Assembly: GCF_024172165.1 (NCBI RefSeq)
Contig: NZ_JAMZEB010000002.1
Span: forward strand, 10,736,001-10,800,000
Source of the DNA: Nonomuraea thailandensis
Lineage (GTDB): Bacteria > Actinomycetota > Actinomycetes > Streptosporangiales > Streptosporangiaceae
DNA length: 64,000 bases
Direction of reading: 5' to 3'
Made by a program: the position numbers and the translations under genes. The notes beneath the pieces were generated by a model that saw only the letters and a program-made list of their open reading frames with translations, ran no database searches and was not told where the DNA came from. Positions 33,040 through 41,970 of this stretch are shown here, in pieces. Position 1 is the stretch's first letter. Each line of letters begins with the position of its first letter.

Positions 33040-34923
33040 ATGAGCATGGAAGTGACCGCCTGGCATCAGCTGTACTCGATGAACAACCGGCCCGAGCGTC
33101 GCTCTGTATCCAGGGCGACGCTCAGGCGTATCGGCGCCTTCGCGCGCCCGCACCGTCGCAGGCTGACGCTGTTCCTGCTGCTCAGCGTGGTGATGGCGGG
33201 CCTGGCGGTGGGGGCGCCGCTGCTGGCGGGGCGGGTGGTGGACGCCATCTTCGCCGGCGAGCCGCTCGGCGTGGTCGTCACGGTGGCGCTGGCCATCGCG
33301 GGGCTGGCGATCGCGGAGGCGGGGCTGGGCCTGGTGAACCGGTGGTTGTCGGCGGGCCTGGGCGAGGACCTGATCCTCGACCTGCGTACGGCCGTCTTCG
33401 ACCACGTGCAGCGCATGCCGATCGCGTTCTTCATGCGCACCCGCACCGGCGCGCTGGTCAGCCGGCTCAACAACGACGTGATCGGCGCCCAGCGCGCCTT
33501 CACCGACACGCTGTCCGGCGTGGTGGGCAACGTCGTGACGCTCCTGCTGACGCTCGTCGCGATGATCAGCATCTCCTGGCAGATCACGCTGCTGGCGCTC
33601 CTGCTCCTGCCCGTGTTCGTGCTGCCGGCCCGGCGGATGGGCACCAGGATCGCGCGGCTGCGGCGGGAGGCGGCCGACCACAACGCGGCCATGGGCACCC
33701 AGATGACCGAGCGGTTCTCCGCGCCGGGCGCGACGCTGGTCAAGCTGTTCGGCCGGCCCGCCCACGAGTCGGCCGAGTTCGCGCGCAGGGCCCGCCGCGT
33801 GCGCGACATCGGGGTGCGCTCGGCCATGACCCAGTCGGCCTTCGTCACCGCGCTGACGCTGGTCTCGGCGCTGGCGCTGGCCCTGGTGTACGGCCTCGGC
33901 GGCTTCTACGCCCTGGCCGGCCAGCTCGCCCCCGGCGCGCTGGTGGCCATGGCCATGCTGCTGACCCGCCTGTACGCACCCCTGACGGCCCTGGCCAGCG
34001 CCCGCGTGGACGTGATGAGCGCGGTCGTCAGCTTCGAGCGCGTCTTCGAGGTGCTCGACCTGGAGCCGCTCATCCAGGACAAGCCGGACGCCCGGCAGGT
34101 GCCGGAGGGGCCGGTCCCGGTGGAGTTCGACGACGTGCGCTTCGCCTATCCCGCGGCCGACAAGGTCTCGCTGGCCTCGCTGGAGGAGGTCGCCACGCTC
34201 GACACGCGCGGGGGCGTCGAGGTGCTGCACGGCGTCTCGTTCCGGGCCGAGCCCGGGCAGATGGTGGCGCTGGTCGGCTCGTCCGGCGCGGGCAAGTCCA
34301 CGATCGCGCAGCTCCTGCCCAGGCTGTACGACGTCGACTCCGGCGCCGTACGGCTCGGCGGCGTGGACGTCCGGGACCTGAGCGCCGACTCGATCCGCGA
34401 CACGCTCGGCATGGTCACCCAGGACGGTCACCTCTTCCACGACACGATCCGCGCCAACCTGCTGCTGGCCAGGCCGGAGGCGGGCGAGGAGGAGATCTGG
34501 GACGCGCTCGGCCGCGCCCGCCTGGCCACGCTCATCAGGTCGCTGCCCGACGGGCTCGACACCGTCATCGGCGAGCGCGGCTACCGGCTGTCGGGCGGCG
34601 AGCGCCAGCGCCTGACGATCGCCCGCCTCCTGCTGGCCAGGCCCCGGGTGGTGATCCTGGACGAGGCCACCGCGGCGCTCGACTCCACCTCGGAGGCGGC
34701 GGTGCAGGCGGCGCTGGGCGAGGCCCTGGAGGGCAGGACGGCCGTGGTGATCGCGCACCGGCTGTCCACCGTCCGCGCCGCCGACCTGATCCTGGTGATC
34801 GAGGACGGCCGGGTGGCCGAGCGCGGCACGCACGCCGAACTGCTGGCCGCCGGGGGCCGCTACGAGGAGCTGTACCGCACTCAGTTCGAGGACCCGACGG
34901 CCTCCGGGGTCGCCGCGGCCTGA
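33040..34923 (+). CDS. ABC exporter, fused membrane and ATPase domains
   Basis: 627 aa type IV ABC half-transporter, probably homodimeric, multidrug/lipid-exporter class. Six helices (residues about 40-320), then an ATPase with Walker A GSSGAGKST, Q-loop TQDG, signature LSGGERQR, Walker B VVILDEATAALD and switch IAHRLSTV. The 45-residue N-terminus is polar. ATG 33040 lies at the predicted transcription start of a SoxR-type promoter, so the mRNA is likely leaderless. Expected inducers are redox-cycling compounds. The last 43 bp overlap the convergent MFS gene. Confidence 0.93.
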   Translation: MSMEVTAWHQLYSMNNRPERRSVSRATLRRIGAFARPHRRRLTLFLLLSVVMAGLAVGAPLLAGRVVDAIFAGEPLGVVVTVALAIAGLAIAEAGLGLVNRWLSAGLGEDLILDLRTAVFDHVQRMPIAFFMRTRTGALVSRLNNDVIGAQRAFTDTLSGVVGNVVTLLLTLVAMISISWQITLLALLLLPVFVLPARRMGTRIARLRREAADHNAAMGTQMTERFSAPGATLVKLFGRPAHESAEFARRARRVRDIGVRSAMTQSAFVTALTLVSALALALVYGLGGFYALAGQLAPGALVAMAMLLTRLYAPLTALASARVDVMSAVVSFERVFEVLDLEPLIQDKPDARQVPEGPVPVEFDDVRFAYPAADKVSLASLEEVATLDTRGGVEVLHGVSFRAEPGQMVALVGSSGAGKSTIAQLLPRLYDVDSGAVRLGGVDVRDLSADSIRDTLGMVTQDGHLFHDTIRANLLLARPEAGEEEIWDALGRARLATLIRSLPDGLDTVIGERGYRLSGGERQRLTIARLLLARPRVVILDEATAALDSTSEAAVQAALGEALEGRTAVVIAHRLSTVRAADLILVIEDGRVAERGTHAELLAAGGRYEELYRTQFEDPTASGVAAA

Positions 34924-36299
34924 GGCTCGCCGGGCGGAGCCGGCCGGGGGCGCAGCGAGTAGAGCGCGACCGGGATGGACGCCAGCACCACGACCGCGGC
35001 GACGACCAGCGTGAACCGGTACCCGTCGAGGAAGGCGGGCAGCGGCGGCAGGCCGCTCGCGTTCTGCCTGGCGGTCAGCAGCGCTCCCAGCACGGTGATG
35101 CCGAGCAGGCCGAAGACCTCGCGGAAGACGTTGAGCACGCCCGAGGCGACGCCTGAGCGCTCCTTGGGCATGCCGCTCACGACGGCGGAGGTCAGGGGGA
35201 CGAGCAGGCCGCCGCCGAGGCCGTACAGGATGAACCAGGGCGCCACGTCCGCGAAGTCGCCGTCGGCGCCGACGCGGGAGATGAGGTAGATCGCGGTCCC
35301 CATCAGCGCCATCCCGAGCGCGACCGTGCGGCCGATGCCGAGCCGCGCGCTGACCTGCTGCGACAGGATCGCCATCACGCCCATGACCAGCGCCATCGGC
35401 ACGAAGGAGATGCCTGCCTGCGTGGGGGTGAAGCCGAGCACGTTCTGCAGCCACAAGGCGCTGAAGAAGTAGATCCCGAAGACGCCGAACGACCAGATGC
35501 CGCTGGTCAGCACCCCGCCGGTGAAGACGCGCGACCTGAACAGGGAGATCGCGATCATCGGCTCGGCCGCCCGCGCCTCCACCGCGACGAACCCCGCCGC
35601 CGCGGCCGCGAACACGCCGAACGCGGCCAGGATCGGGGCCGAGGCCCAGCCCAGGGTCTCGCCCTCGATGAGCGCGAACGTCAGCGCGAACAGGGCCAGC
35701 GCCGACAGGCCCAGGCCCGGCAGGTCGAGGCTGTGGCGCACCCGCGTGACGGCGGGCCGCACGGCCCACAGCGCGAGCCCGGCCGTGACCGCCCCGATCG
35801 GCACGTTGATCAGGTAGATCCAGCCCCAGTGCAGGTTCTCGCTGATGAGGCCGCCCAGGGTGGGCCCGAGAGCCATGGACAGCGCCCCCGAGGCGCTCCA
35901 GATGCCCACCGCCCGGCCGCGCTCCGCGGGGTCGGGGAAGATCTGGCTGATCAGCGACAGCGTGGTGGGCGTCAGCAGCGCGGCGCCGACGCCCTGCACG
36001 GCCCGCGCGGCGATCAGCGTCCCGCCGGAGGTGGCCAGCCCGGCCGCGAGCGAGGCCAGTGTGAAGACGGCCAGCCCGCCGAGGAAGACCCTGCGGGCGC
36101 CCAGCACGTCCGCGAGCCGCCCGCCGGCCAGCATGAGGCCGGCGAAGACCAGGATGTACGAGCTCACGATCCACTCCAGCCCGGAGATCGTCAGCCCCAG
36201 GTCCCGCTGGATCGTCGGCAACGCGACATTTCCCACGTTGTTATCCAGATACGTCATGAACGTGCCCAGGGTCACGGCGACCAACGCCCACCATCGCAT
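34881..36299 (-). CDS. MFS drug-efflux pump, DHA2 (EmrB/QacA) family
   Basis: 472 aa with about 14 helices. Family motifs: LDNNVGNVALPTIQRDL at helix 1 (motif D1 type), GRLADVLGARRVFL motif A, RAVQGVGAALLTPTTLSLI motif C region and GPTLGGLISENLHWGWIY. Proton-driven drug export. ATG 36299. Divergent from a TetR gene, with two copies of an 16-bp repeat over the shared promoters, so almost certainly repressed by that TetR. SD-like GGAGGAGGAG lies just upstream. Confidence 0.93.
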   Translation of the reverse strand: MRWWALVAVTLGTFMTYLDNNVGNVALPTIQRDLGLTISGLEWIVSSYILVFAGLMLAGGRLADVLGARRVFLGGLAVFTLASLAAGLATSGGTLIAARAVQGVGAALLTPTTLSLISQIFPDPAERGRAVGIWSASGALSMALGPTLGGLISENLHWGWIYLINVPIGAVTAGLALWAVRPAVTRVRHSLDLPGLGLSALALFALTFALIEGETLGWASAPILAAFGVFAAAAAGFVAVEARAAEPMIAISLFRSRVFTGGVLTSGIWSFGVFGIYFFSALWLQNVLGFTPTQAGISFVPMALVMGVMAILSQQVSARLGIGRTVALGMALMGTAIYLISRVGADGDFADVAPWFILYGLGGGLLVPLTSAVVSGMPKERSGVASGVLNVFREVFGLLGITVLGALLTARQNASGLPPLPAFLDGYRFTLVVAAVVVLASIPVALYSLRPRPAPPGEPQAAATPEAVGSSN

Positions 36300-36324
36300 C
36301 GCTGCTCCTCCTCCTAAACAGCGT

Positions 36325-36361
36325 ACTTGTACGTCGTATAATGGAACTTGTACGGCGTATA
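36325..36361. promoter_or_regulatory. Tandem TetR operators between MFS pump and tetR
   Basis: Two direct copies of ACTTGTACG(T/G)CGTATA at 36325-36340 and 36346-36361, 21 bp apart (two helical turns). Each contains the short dyad GTACGNCGTA. TATAAT (36337-36342) and TATAGT (36358-36363) overlap the copies on the tetR strand, and a TTGACA (36364-36369) faces the MFS gene. The same core recurs before the second MFS pump. Confidence 0.7.
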
Positions 36362-36374
36362 GTTGTCAACCGTG

Positions 36375-37019
36375 ATGGGAAAACTGACCGCCCAGGGCAT
36401 CGCGGAGCGGGCCCTGGAGATCGGTGACACCGAGGGCCTCGACGCCGTGACCATCCGCCGCCTGGCCACGGATCTCGGCGTGACCCCGATGGCGCTCTAC
36501 TGGCACTACAAGAACAAGGAACAGCTGATCGTCGGCATGGCCGACCACCTCATCGGCGGCTTCGCGCCCGAGCCCGCCGACGAGCGCCCCTGGCAGGCCC
36601 GGCTCCGCGCGCTGACCGAGGGCCTGATCAGGACGCTGCGCGTCCACCCCTGCGCCAAGGACGTGCTGGAGCAGATCGACCCGGTCGCGGTGCCGAGCTT
36701 CCTGGCCGTGTGGGACCAGGCACTCGGCCTGGCCAGGCAGGCCGGGTTCGGCGTGGAGGAGAGCTGCCTGATCACCAAGTACCTGCTGCAGAGCGCCATC
36801 GCCATCGCCGACGCCCCGGTCCACGGCGCGGCCGAGCCCGACCGGGCCGAACGTGTCAGGCTCAAGCGGGTCGGGCTGCAGTCGTTGCCCACGGACAGGT
36901 ACCCGCACCTGGTGGAGATGGCCGGGCCGCTGGTGGAGGGCACGGACCCGGCGCTGTACGACACCTTTGGGGTCGACCTCGTGCTGAGCGGCATAGAGGC
37001 GCTCGCGGCCAGACGTTAG
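36375..37019 (+). CDS. TetR-family repressor of the MFS pumps
   Basis: 214 aa. HTH near the N-terminus (AVTIRRLATDLGVTPMALYW, then HYKNKEQLIVGM) and a TetR_C ligand domain of the TetR/TtgR-like tetracyclin type. ATG 36375 is 12 nt after the -10-like TATAGT and has no Shine-Dalgarno, so the transcript may be leaderless; GTG 36372 and TTG 36363 are alternatives. The operators next to it and before the second pump suggest it controls both. Confidence 0.88.
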   Translation: MGKLTAQGIAERALEIGDTEGLDAVTIRRLATDLGVTPMALYWHYKNKEQLIVGMADHLIGGFAPEPADERPWQARLRALTEGLIRTLRVHPCAKDVLEQIDPVAVPSFLAVWDQALGLARQAGFGVEESCLITKYLLQSAIAIADAPVHGAAEPDRAERVRLKRVGLQSLPTDRYPHLVEMAGPLVEGTDPALYDTFGVDLVLSGIEALAARR

Positions 37020-37029
37020 AGTCCAGATC

Positions 37030-37776
37030 ATGCCCTTCGAGCTGATCTGCGAGATCGAACCGCCCACCAAGCCCGATCTGAAGCACGTACGGCACCAGAT
37101 CGGCACCCTGAGCAAGATCGCCCACGCGTTCCTCATCCCCGACAACCACATCGGCCGCGCGACCGTCTCCAGCGTGGCCGTGGTGCACGAGGTCGAGGCG
37201 ATGGGCGGGCGCGGCATCGCCTGCCTCAACTCGCGCGACCGCAACCTGCTCGGCTTCCGCCGCGACCTGCTGACGGCCGCGGCGTACGGGGTGGACCAGT
37301 TCCTCTTCGTCTACGGCGACAAGCCCACGAGCGGCAACCGGACGAGCGACCTGAACGTGCGCTCGATGATCGAGGAGGCGCGCAGGTTCTCGCCGGACCT
37401 CCGCGTGGGGGCCGCCGCGGGGCTGCGCCCGCTGCCCGCGTGGAAGCGCACGGCCGACTTCCTGTTCTCGCAGGTCAGCTTCTCGGTGGAGGACCAGCTC
37501 CGGTGGCGTGAGCAGCACCCGGTCGACGTGCCCGTCTACGCCGGCGTCATGGTCCTGGCCAGCGAGCGGCACGCGCGCACCCTGGCCGCGGCGATCCCGG
37601 ACATCGCCCTGCCGGAGGAGCTGATCGCGAGGGTGGCGGCCGACCGCATGGCGGGCGTGGAGGCCGCCTGCGAGCAGGTCCTCGCGCTGCGCGACACCGG
37701 CGCCTTCGCCGGCGTTCACCTCGTCCCGGTCGCCCGCTACCGCGACGTCGAGTCCCGGCTGGCCGCCGCCCTCTGA
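37030..37776 (+). CDS. Methylenetetrahydrofolate reductase-like protein, short
   Basis: 248 aa, against about 290 for MetF. Shares the barrel layout: catalytic-type Glu in ICEIEPPTKPD, a QFLFVYGDKPTSG strand-loop where MetF has the ALRGDPP flavin/folate loop, and RVGAAAGLRPL and FLFSQVSFS blocks. The substrate loop and C-terminal region differ, so it may be a folate-dependent enzyme other than MTHFR. It begins 10 bp after tetR on the same strand, an odd partner for a drug-pump regulator. Its end overlaps the convergent second MFS gene by 40 bp. Confidence 0.7.
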   Translation: MPFELICEIEPPTKPDLKHVRHQIGTLSKIAHAFLIPDNHIGRATVSSVAVVHEVEAMGGRGIACLNSRDRNLLGFRRDLLTAAAYGVDQFLFVYGDKPTSGNRTSDLNVRSMIEEARRFSPDLRVGAAAGLRPLPAWKRTADFLFSQVSFSVEDQLRWREQHPVDVPVYAGVMVLASERHARTLAAAIPDIALPEELIARVAADRMAGVEAACEQVLALRDTGAFAGVHLVPVARYRDVESRLAAAL

Positions 37777-39206
37777 GGCCGCGCCAGGGCCGCCAGCACC
37801 GCGCCCAGCAGCGCCACCCCGAACAGCACCGCGTACGCGAGCCGGAACCCGTCCATGAGCTGCCCCACCGCCACCGGTGACAAGGTGGACAGGGTTCCGG
37901 CGTACACCTGGGCCCGCACGTCCGGCCCCACGGAGGCGGTCAGCACGCTGAGCGACAGGCCGACGCTGATCACGATGCCGACGTTCATCACCATCACGCG
38001 GAACCCGTTGACCACGCCCAGGCTGCCGACCGGCAGCGCCCGCATGACCTGCGTGGTGTTGCCCGTGAGGAACGTTCCGCTGCCGCAGCCCGCCACGAAC
38101 AGGCCGATCCCGATCACCCAGTACGGCGTCGCCGGATCGGCCGTCAGCATCAGCGTGCCGAGCCCGGCCGCGCTCAGCACCGCCCCGCCGATCGACAGCG
38201 CGTACGGCGACACCCGCCGCCCCAGCATGCCCACGATCGGCGAGGCCAGCCCGATCCCGATCGGCACGGGCAGCACGCTCAGCCCCGCCGTGAAGGCGTC
38301 CACGCCCCGGGCGGCCTGGAAGTACAGCGCCACCACCAGGATCAGCGCCGAGCGGGCCAGCGCGTTGCAGAACGAGGCCAGGTTCGCGTAGGCCAGCAGC
38401 CGCCCGCCGAACAGCCGCAGGTCCAGGACCGGGTTCGGAGCGCGCCGCTCGGCCAGCACGATCAGCGGCAGCAGCACCACGAACACGCCCGCGCCGATCA
38501 GCACCACGGGGCTGGACAGCCCGCTCGACCCCGCCGTGGACAGCGCCAGCAGCAGCGCCGACAGCGCCGCGAACACCAGCACGTTGCCCAGCGCGTCCAC
38601 CGGCTCCTTCGGCTGCCTGGGCATCTTGCGTAAGATCGCCGCCCCCACGCCGAGCGCGAGCAGCCCGGCCGGCACGTTCACCCAGAAGATCCACTGCCAG
38701 CCGGCCGCCTCGGCGATCAGGCCGCCGAGCGTCGGGCCGGCGAGCTGGGCCACCGACAGCGTGCCGATGTAGACGCCCATGCCCTGGCTGAGCCGGTCGG
38801 GCGGGAAGGCGTCGGTGATGATCACGGTGCCGTTCGCGAGGATCATCGCGGCGCCGATCGCCTGAAGGACGCGCATCGCGATCAGGAACCACACGTCCGG
38901 TGACAGCCCGGCCAGCAGCGAGGCCACCGTGAACAGCGCGAACCCCGCGAGATACACCTCACGCCTGCCGAGCAGGTCGGCCACCCGGCCGAACAGCACC
39001 AGGCTCGCCGTGTTGACCAGCAGGAACGACAGCAGGATCCAGCCCGACTCCAGCGCGTCGGCCCGGAAGTGCCGCACGACCGTCGGCAGCGCCACGTTCA
39101 GCGTGCTGCCGGCGATGCCGATGAGCACGAGGCCCAGGCTGGTGACCGCGCACACCTGCCAGGCGTAACGCAGGCGGGTGTCGTCTTGGGGGGTTACCGC
39201 GACCAT
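37737..39206 (-). CDS. MFS drug-efflux pump, DHA2 family, second copy
   Basis: 489 aa with about 14 helices: IAGSTLNVALPTVVRHF near helix 1, FGRVADLLGRREVYLAGF motif A, RVLQAIGAAMILANGTVII and GPTLGGLIAEAAGWQWIFW. Only distantly similar to the pump at 34881-36299. ATG 39206 is used, with GTG 39215 possible; GGAGG lies too close to the ATG for a usual ribosome site, so leaderless initiation is possible. A perfect dyad lies 13 bp upstream, with the same core as the operators beside tetR. Confidence 0.9.
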   Translation of the reverse strand: MVAVTPQDDTRLRYAWQVCAVTSLGLVLIGIAGSTLNVALPTVVRHFRADALESGWILLSFLLVNTASLVLFGRVADLLGRREVYLAGFALFTVASLLAGLSPDVWFLIAMRVLQAIGAAMILANGTVIITDAFPPDRLSQGMGVYIGTLSVAQLAGPTLGGLIAEAAGWQWIFWVNVPAGLLALGVGAAILRKMPRQPKEPVDALGNVLVFAALSALLLALSTAGSSGLSSPVVLIGAGVFVVLLPLIVLAERRAPNPVLDLRLFGGRLLAYANLASFCNALARSALILVVALYFQAARGVDAFTAGLSVLPVPIGIGLASPIVGMLGRRVSPYALSIGGAVLSAAGLGTLMLTADPATPYWVIGIGLFVAGCGSGTFLTGNTTQVMRALPVGSLGVVNGFRVMVMNVGIVISVGLSLSVLTASVGPDVRAQVYAGTLSTLSPVAVGQLMDGFRLAYAVLFGVALLGAVLAALARPQRAAASRDSTSR

Positions 39207-39218
39207 GCCCTCCACTAT

Positions 39219-39235
39219 GACGTACGGCGTACGTC
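39219..39235. promoter_or_regulatory. TetR-type operator of second MFS pump
   Basis: GACGTAC-GGC-GTACGTC, a perfect 7-bp dyad with 3-bp centre, immediately upstream of the MFS start at 39206. Its core GTACGGCGTA is identical to that of the operator copy at 36346-36361. CATAGT (39212-39217, minus strand) may be the -10 box. Confidence 0.65.
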
Positions 39236-39252
39236 CGGTTTCTCCCCAGGGG

Positions 39253-39915
39253 TCACCTTGCTCGCTTGCGCAACCCTTCGAGATCGTGGATCACCACGCG
39301 CCGCCTGCCCGTCTCGATCAGGCCCCGGTCGCGCAGGGTGCGCAGCGCCTTGCTGACGGCCTCACGGGAGGCGCCGGTCCATCCGGCCAGCTCGTCCTGC
39401 GACAGGGGCAGCGCCACGCGCACGCCGCTGTTGGTCTTCTCGCCGTACCGCTCGGCCAGCTCCAGCAGCCGCGTCGCCACCCTTCCCGTGGTGTCGAACG
39501 CGCCGTACTCGATGCGCTTGCGGTCGGAGTCGCGCAGCTTGTTGCTGATGAGCTGCATGAGCAGGACGGCGATGCGGCCGTGGCTCTCCAGGAAGCCGGT
39601 GAAGTCACGCACCACCAGACCGGCGATCGGCTCCAGCGCGGTCACGGTGGTCGAGCGGGGTGAGCCGTCGATGGCCGACAGCTCGCCGAGCAGCGCGCCG
39701 GGCCCGCGCACGGCCAGCACCACCTCGGTGCCGCCGCTCGTGTGGGAGGAGCACTTGACCCTGCCCTCCATCAGCACGAGCACCCAGTCGGACGTGTCGC
39801 CCTCGGTCATGATGGTCGTGCCCCGGTCCCAGCGCCGCAGCCGACCGGCCGAGCGCAGGGCCTCGACCTCCTCGGCCGTGAGCATGGTGAGGAACTCTCC
39901 GGGCTCTGAATCCAT
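39253..39915 (-). CDS. Crp/Fnr-family regulator with intact cNMP pocket
   Basis: 220 aa. N-terminal cyclic-nucleotide-binding domain with phosphate-binding cassette GELSAIDGSPRSTTV (Gly-Glu, Arg, Ser/Thr present as in cAMP-binding proteins), long C-helix, and a winged helix-turn-helix (LSQDELAGWTGASREAVSKA). It lies 33 bp downstream of a membrane nucleotide cyclase on the same strand, so the two likely form a signal/receptor unit. ATG 39915. Targets unknown; the general actinobacterial Crp may be a different gene. Confidence 0.9.
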   Translation of the reverse strand: MDSEPGEFLTMLTAEEVEALRSAGRLRRWDRGTTIMTEGDTSDWVLVLMEGRVKCSSHTSGGTEVVLAVRGPGALLGELSAIDGSPRSTTVTALEPIAGLVVRDFTGFLESHGRIAVLLMQLISNKLRDSDRKRIEYGAFDTTGRVATRLLELAERYGEKTNSGVRVALPLSQDELAGWTGASREAVSKALRTLRDRGLIETGRRRVVIHDLEGLRKRAR

Positions 39916-39948
39916 GCGCCCGATTATGTCGGTACCTGCACCGTCCTA

Positions 39949-41970
39949 CTATGCCAATTCCGTCAGAACGTAGGCCGTAACGAGCTCATCCTTGCCCTTG
40001 AGGTTGAGCGGCCCCAGCGGGTTCACCTTCGCGCCCTCGCCCAGTTGCCCGTACGTCGTCTCGCCGATCACCACCGTGCCCGGCTCGGCCAGGGCCTGGA
40101 GCCTGGCGGCCACGTTCACGGCGTCGCCCATGGCGTTGAAGCCGCGCAGCTCCGGGCTGCCGATGTTGCCGACCAGGGCGGGCCCGGTGTTGACGCCCAC
40201 CCGGAACGTCGGCCACTCGACCGTGTCGACCTTCCAGGCCATCTCCTCGGCGATCTCGGCGGCGGCCTGCTGCATCTGCAGCGCCGCCTTGCAGGCCTGC
40301 CGCGCGTGCCCGTCCTGCGAGGCGGGAGCGTTGAACAGGGCCAGCAGCGCGTCTCCGACGAACTGCACGATCGTGCCGCCGTTGTTCAGGATGCAGGGGA
40401 CGGCGGCCGTGTGGTAGCGGTTCAGCATCTCGACGATCTCGCCGGGCGTCACCTTCTCCGAGAACGTGGTGAAGCCCTTGAGGTCGGCGAACAGCGCCGT
40501 CAGCTCCTTGAGCTGGCCGCCCAGCTCCGCCTGCGCGGGGTCGGCGAGCAGGGCGTGCGCCACGTCCGGCGACATGTACTGGTGGAAGAGCGTGTGCAGC
40601 TCCTGGTAGAGCCGGGCGTTCTCCAGCGAGATCGACAACTGCCCCGCCAGCGTCGCGGCCAGCGCCTCGTCCTGGTTGGTCCGCCCGACCGGCACCTCCA
40701 GCACGCCCGCCAGGTTGCCCTTGACGGTCAGCGGGAAGGCCAGGAGCTGGTCGCGCCTGATCGGGTTGCCGTCGGTGAACGCGTAGTCGCGCGAGCCGAT
40801 CTGCGTCCGGCCCTCCGAGACCAGGGCGATCTTGACGTCCCCGTACGCCTGCCGCACCCGCTCCAGCGACACCGTCAGCAGCTCGTTCTCCGGCAGCCCG
40901 ACCTTGGTCTGCGCGCTCACCGCCACCAGCGCGGCCAGCCGCTCCGACAGCTCCCGCTCGTTGGCCAGCGCCTCGCCCGCCCGGTCGAGCACCGCGGCCT
41001 GGCCCTCGTTGAGCCGGAACTTGCCCGACAGCCGGGTCGCGGCCAGCGGCTCGCCCCGGCGTACGTGCTCGACCAGCTCCTCCAGCGCCTCGTCGTAGTC
41101 ACGCTGGATGCGCCGCACGGTCGCCGACAGCGCCACCGAGTCGAACAGCCCCGCGCTCGACCCCTCGCGCCTGAACTGCAGGTAGGCGCTGTAGGCGACG
41201 AAGACGAAGGCCAGGGTGAGCAGAAGGTGCCACTCCCACCAGGACAGGTGCCAGTTGAGCTGCGACATTCCCGCGATCATCGACTCGGCCAGCAGCGCGT
41301 ACGCGGTGATCAGGCTGATCAGCATGGCCGCCGGCCGCCGCTTGTGCAGCAGGAACATCATCACGCTCGCCGCCACGTACAGCAGCAGGCCGGGCACCGA
41401 CGCCCACACCAGCCAGTCCATCGGCGAGACCATCGGCGGCTCGCTGAGCGGCGTCAGGCCCGGGACCAGCGAAACGACGCCCCAGAGCACCATGAACCCG
41501 ATCAGCGCTCCGCGGATGAAGTGCTGCGACCCGAGCACGGCCTTGGCGGCCCGCTCCCGCAGCGGCAGCGCCGAGGCGAACGCGAACGCCGAGGCGATCG
41601 TGAGCCCCACCTGCTGGCCGAGGTCGAACCCGATGGAGCCGGTCGGCAGGATGACCTTCGGCGTGGCCAGGCCGTGCAGGAAGAAGAACCCGGCACTGCT
41701 CAGGAAGACCATGGAGACCAGGAACAGCCGCGCGTCCTGCCGGCGCCTGGAGGACTCGCTGATGAGCACGCCGAGCACCACGTTGACGCCGGCGACCAGG
41801 ATGATCAGCCAGAAGTGGCTCGCGTTGTGCTGCCAGAAGACGTTGATGTGCGGCTGGGCCAGCAGGAGCCAGAGGCCGAGCAGGGGCAGGATCAGGTGGA
41901 TGGCCCACACCACGCCGCGTACGGGCTGGGTGGCCGGGGGAAGGTAGGGCGTGGGACCGCGCGTTGGCAC
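39949..41970 (-). CDS. Membrane class III nucleotide cyclase with GAF-like domain
   Basis: 673 aa from GTG 41970. About seven membrane helices (to residue 240), a coiled linker, a GAF-like sensor region (about 330-450) and a C-terminal cyclase domain. Metal-binding Asp residues are in LFADLKGFTTFSEK and IVQFVGDALLALF; the transition-state region is GFNAMGDAVNVAARLQ. Adenylate versus guanylate specificity cannot be read safely. A start at 42036 is possible but lacks a Shine-Dalgarno. An inverted repeat lies directly upstream of 41970. Followed by a Crp/Fnr gene 33 bp on. Confidence 0.9.
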   Translation of the reverse strand: MPTRGPTPYLPPATQPVRGVVWAIHLILPLLGLWLLLAQPHINVFWQHNASHFWLIILVAGVNVVLGVLISESSRRRQDARLFLVSMVFLSSAGFFFLHGLATPKVILPTGSIGFDLGQQVGLTIASAFAFASALPLRERAAKAVLGSQHFIRGALIGFMVLWGVVSLVPGLTPLSEPPMVSPMDWLVWASVPGLLLYVAASVMMFLLHKRRPAAMLISLITAYALLAESMIAGMSQLNWHLSWWEWHLLLTLAFVFVAYSAYLQFRREGSSAGLFDSVALSATVRRIQRDYDEALEELVEHVRRGEPLAATRLSGKFRLNEGQAAVLDRAGEALANERELSERLAALVAVSAQTKVGLPENELLTVSLERVRQAYGDVKIALVSEGRTQIGSRDYAFTDGNPIRRDQLLAFPLTVKGNLAGVLEVPVGRTNQDEALAATLAGQLSISLENARLYQELHTLFHQYMSPDVAHALLADPAQAELGGQLKELTALFADLKGFTTFSEKVTPGEIVEMLNRYHTAAVPCILNNGGTIVQFVGDALLALFNAPASQDGHARQACKAALQMQQAAAEIAEEMAWKVDTVEWPTFRVGVNTGPALVGNIGSPELRGFNAMGDAVNVAARLQALAEPGTVVIGETTYGQLGEGAKVNPLGPLNLKGKDELVTAYVLTELA

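Noticed and set aside
33013..36174. Frame of more than 1000 codons opposite the ABC exporter
   Set aside because: Low-complexity translation with no domain, antisense to an obvious gene.
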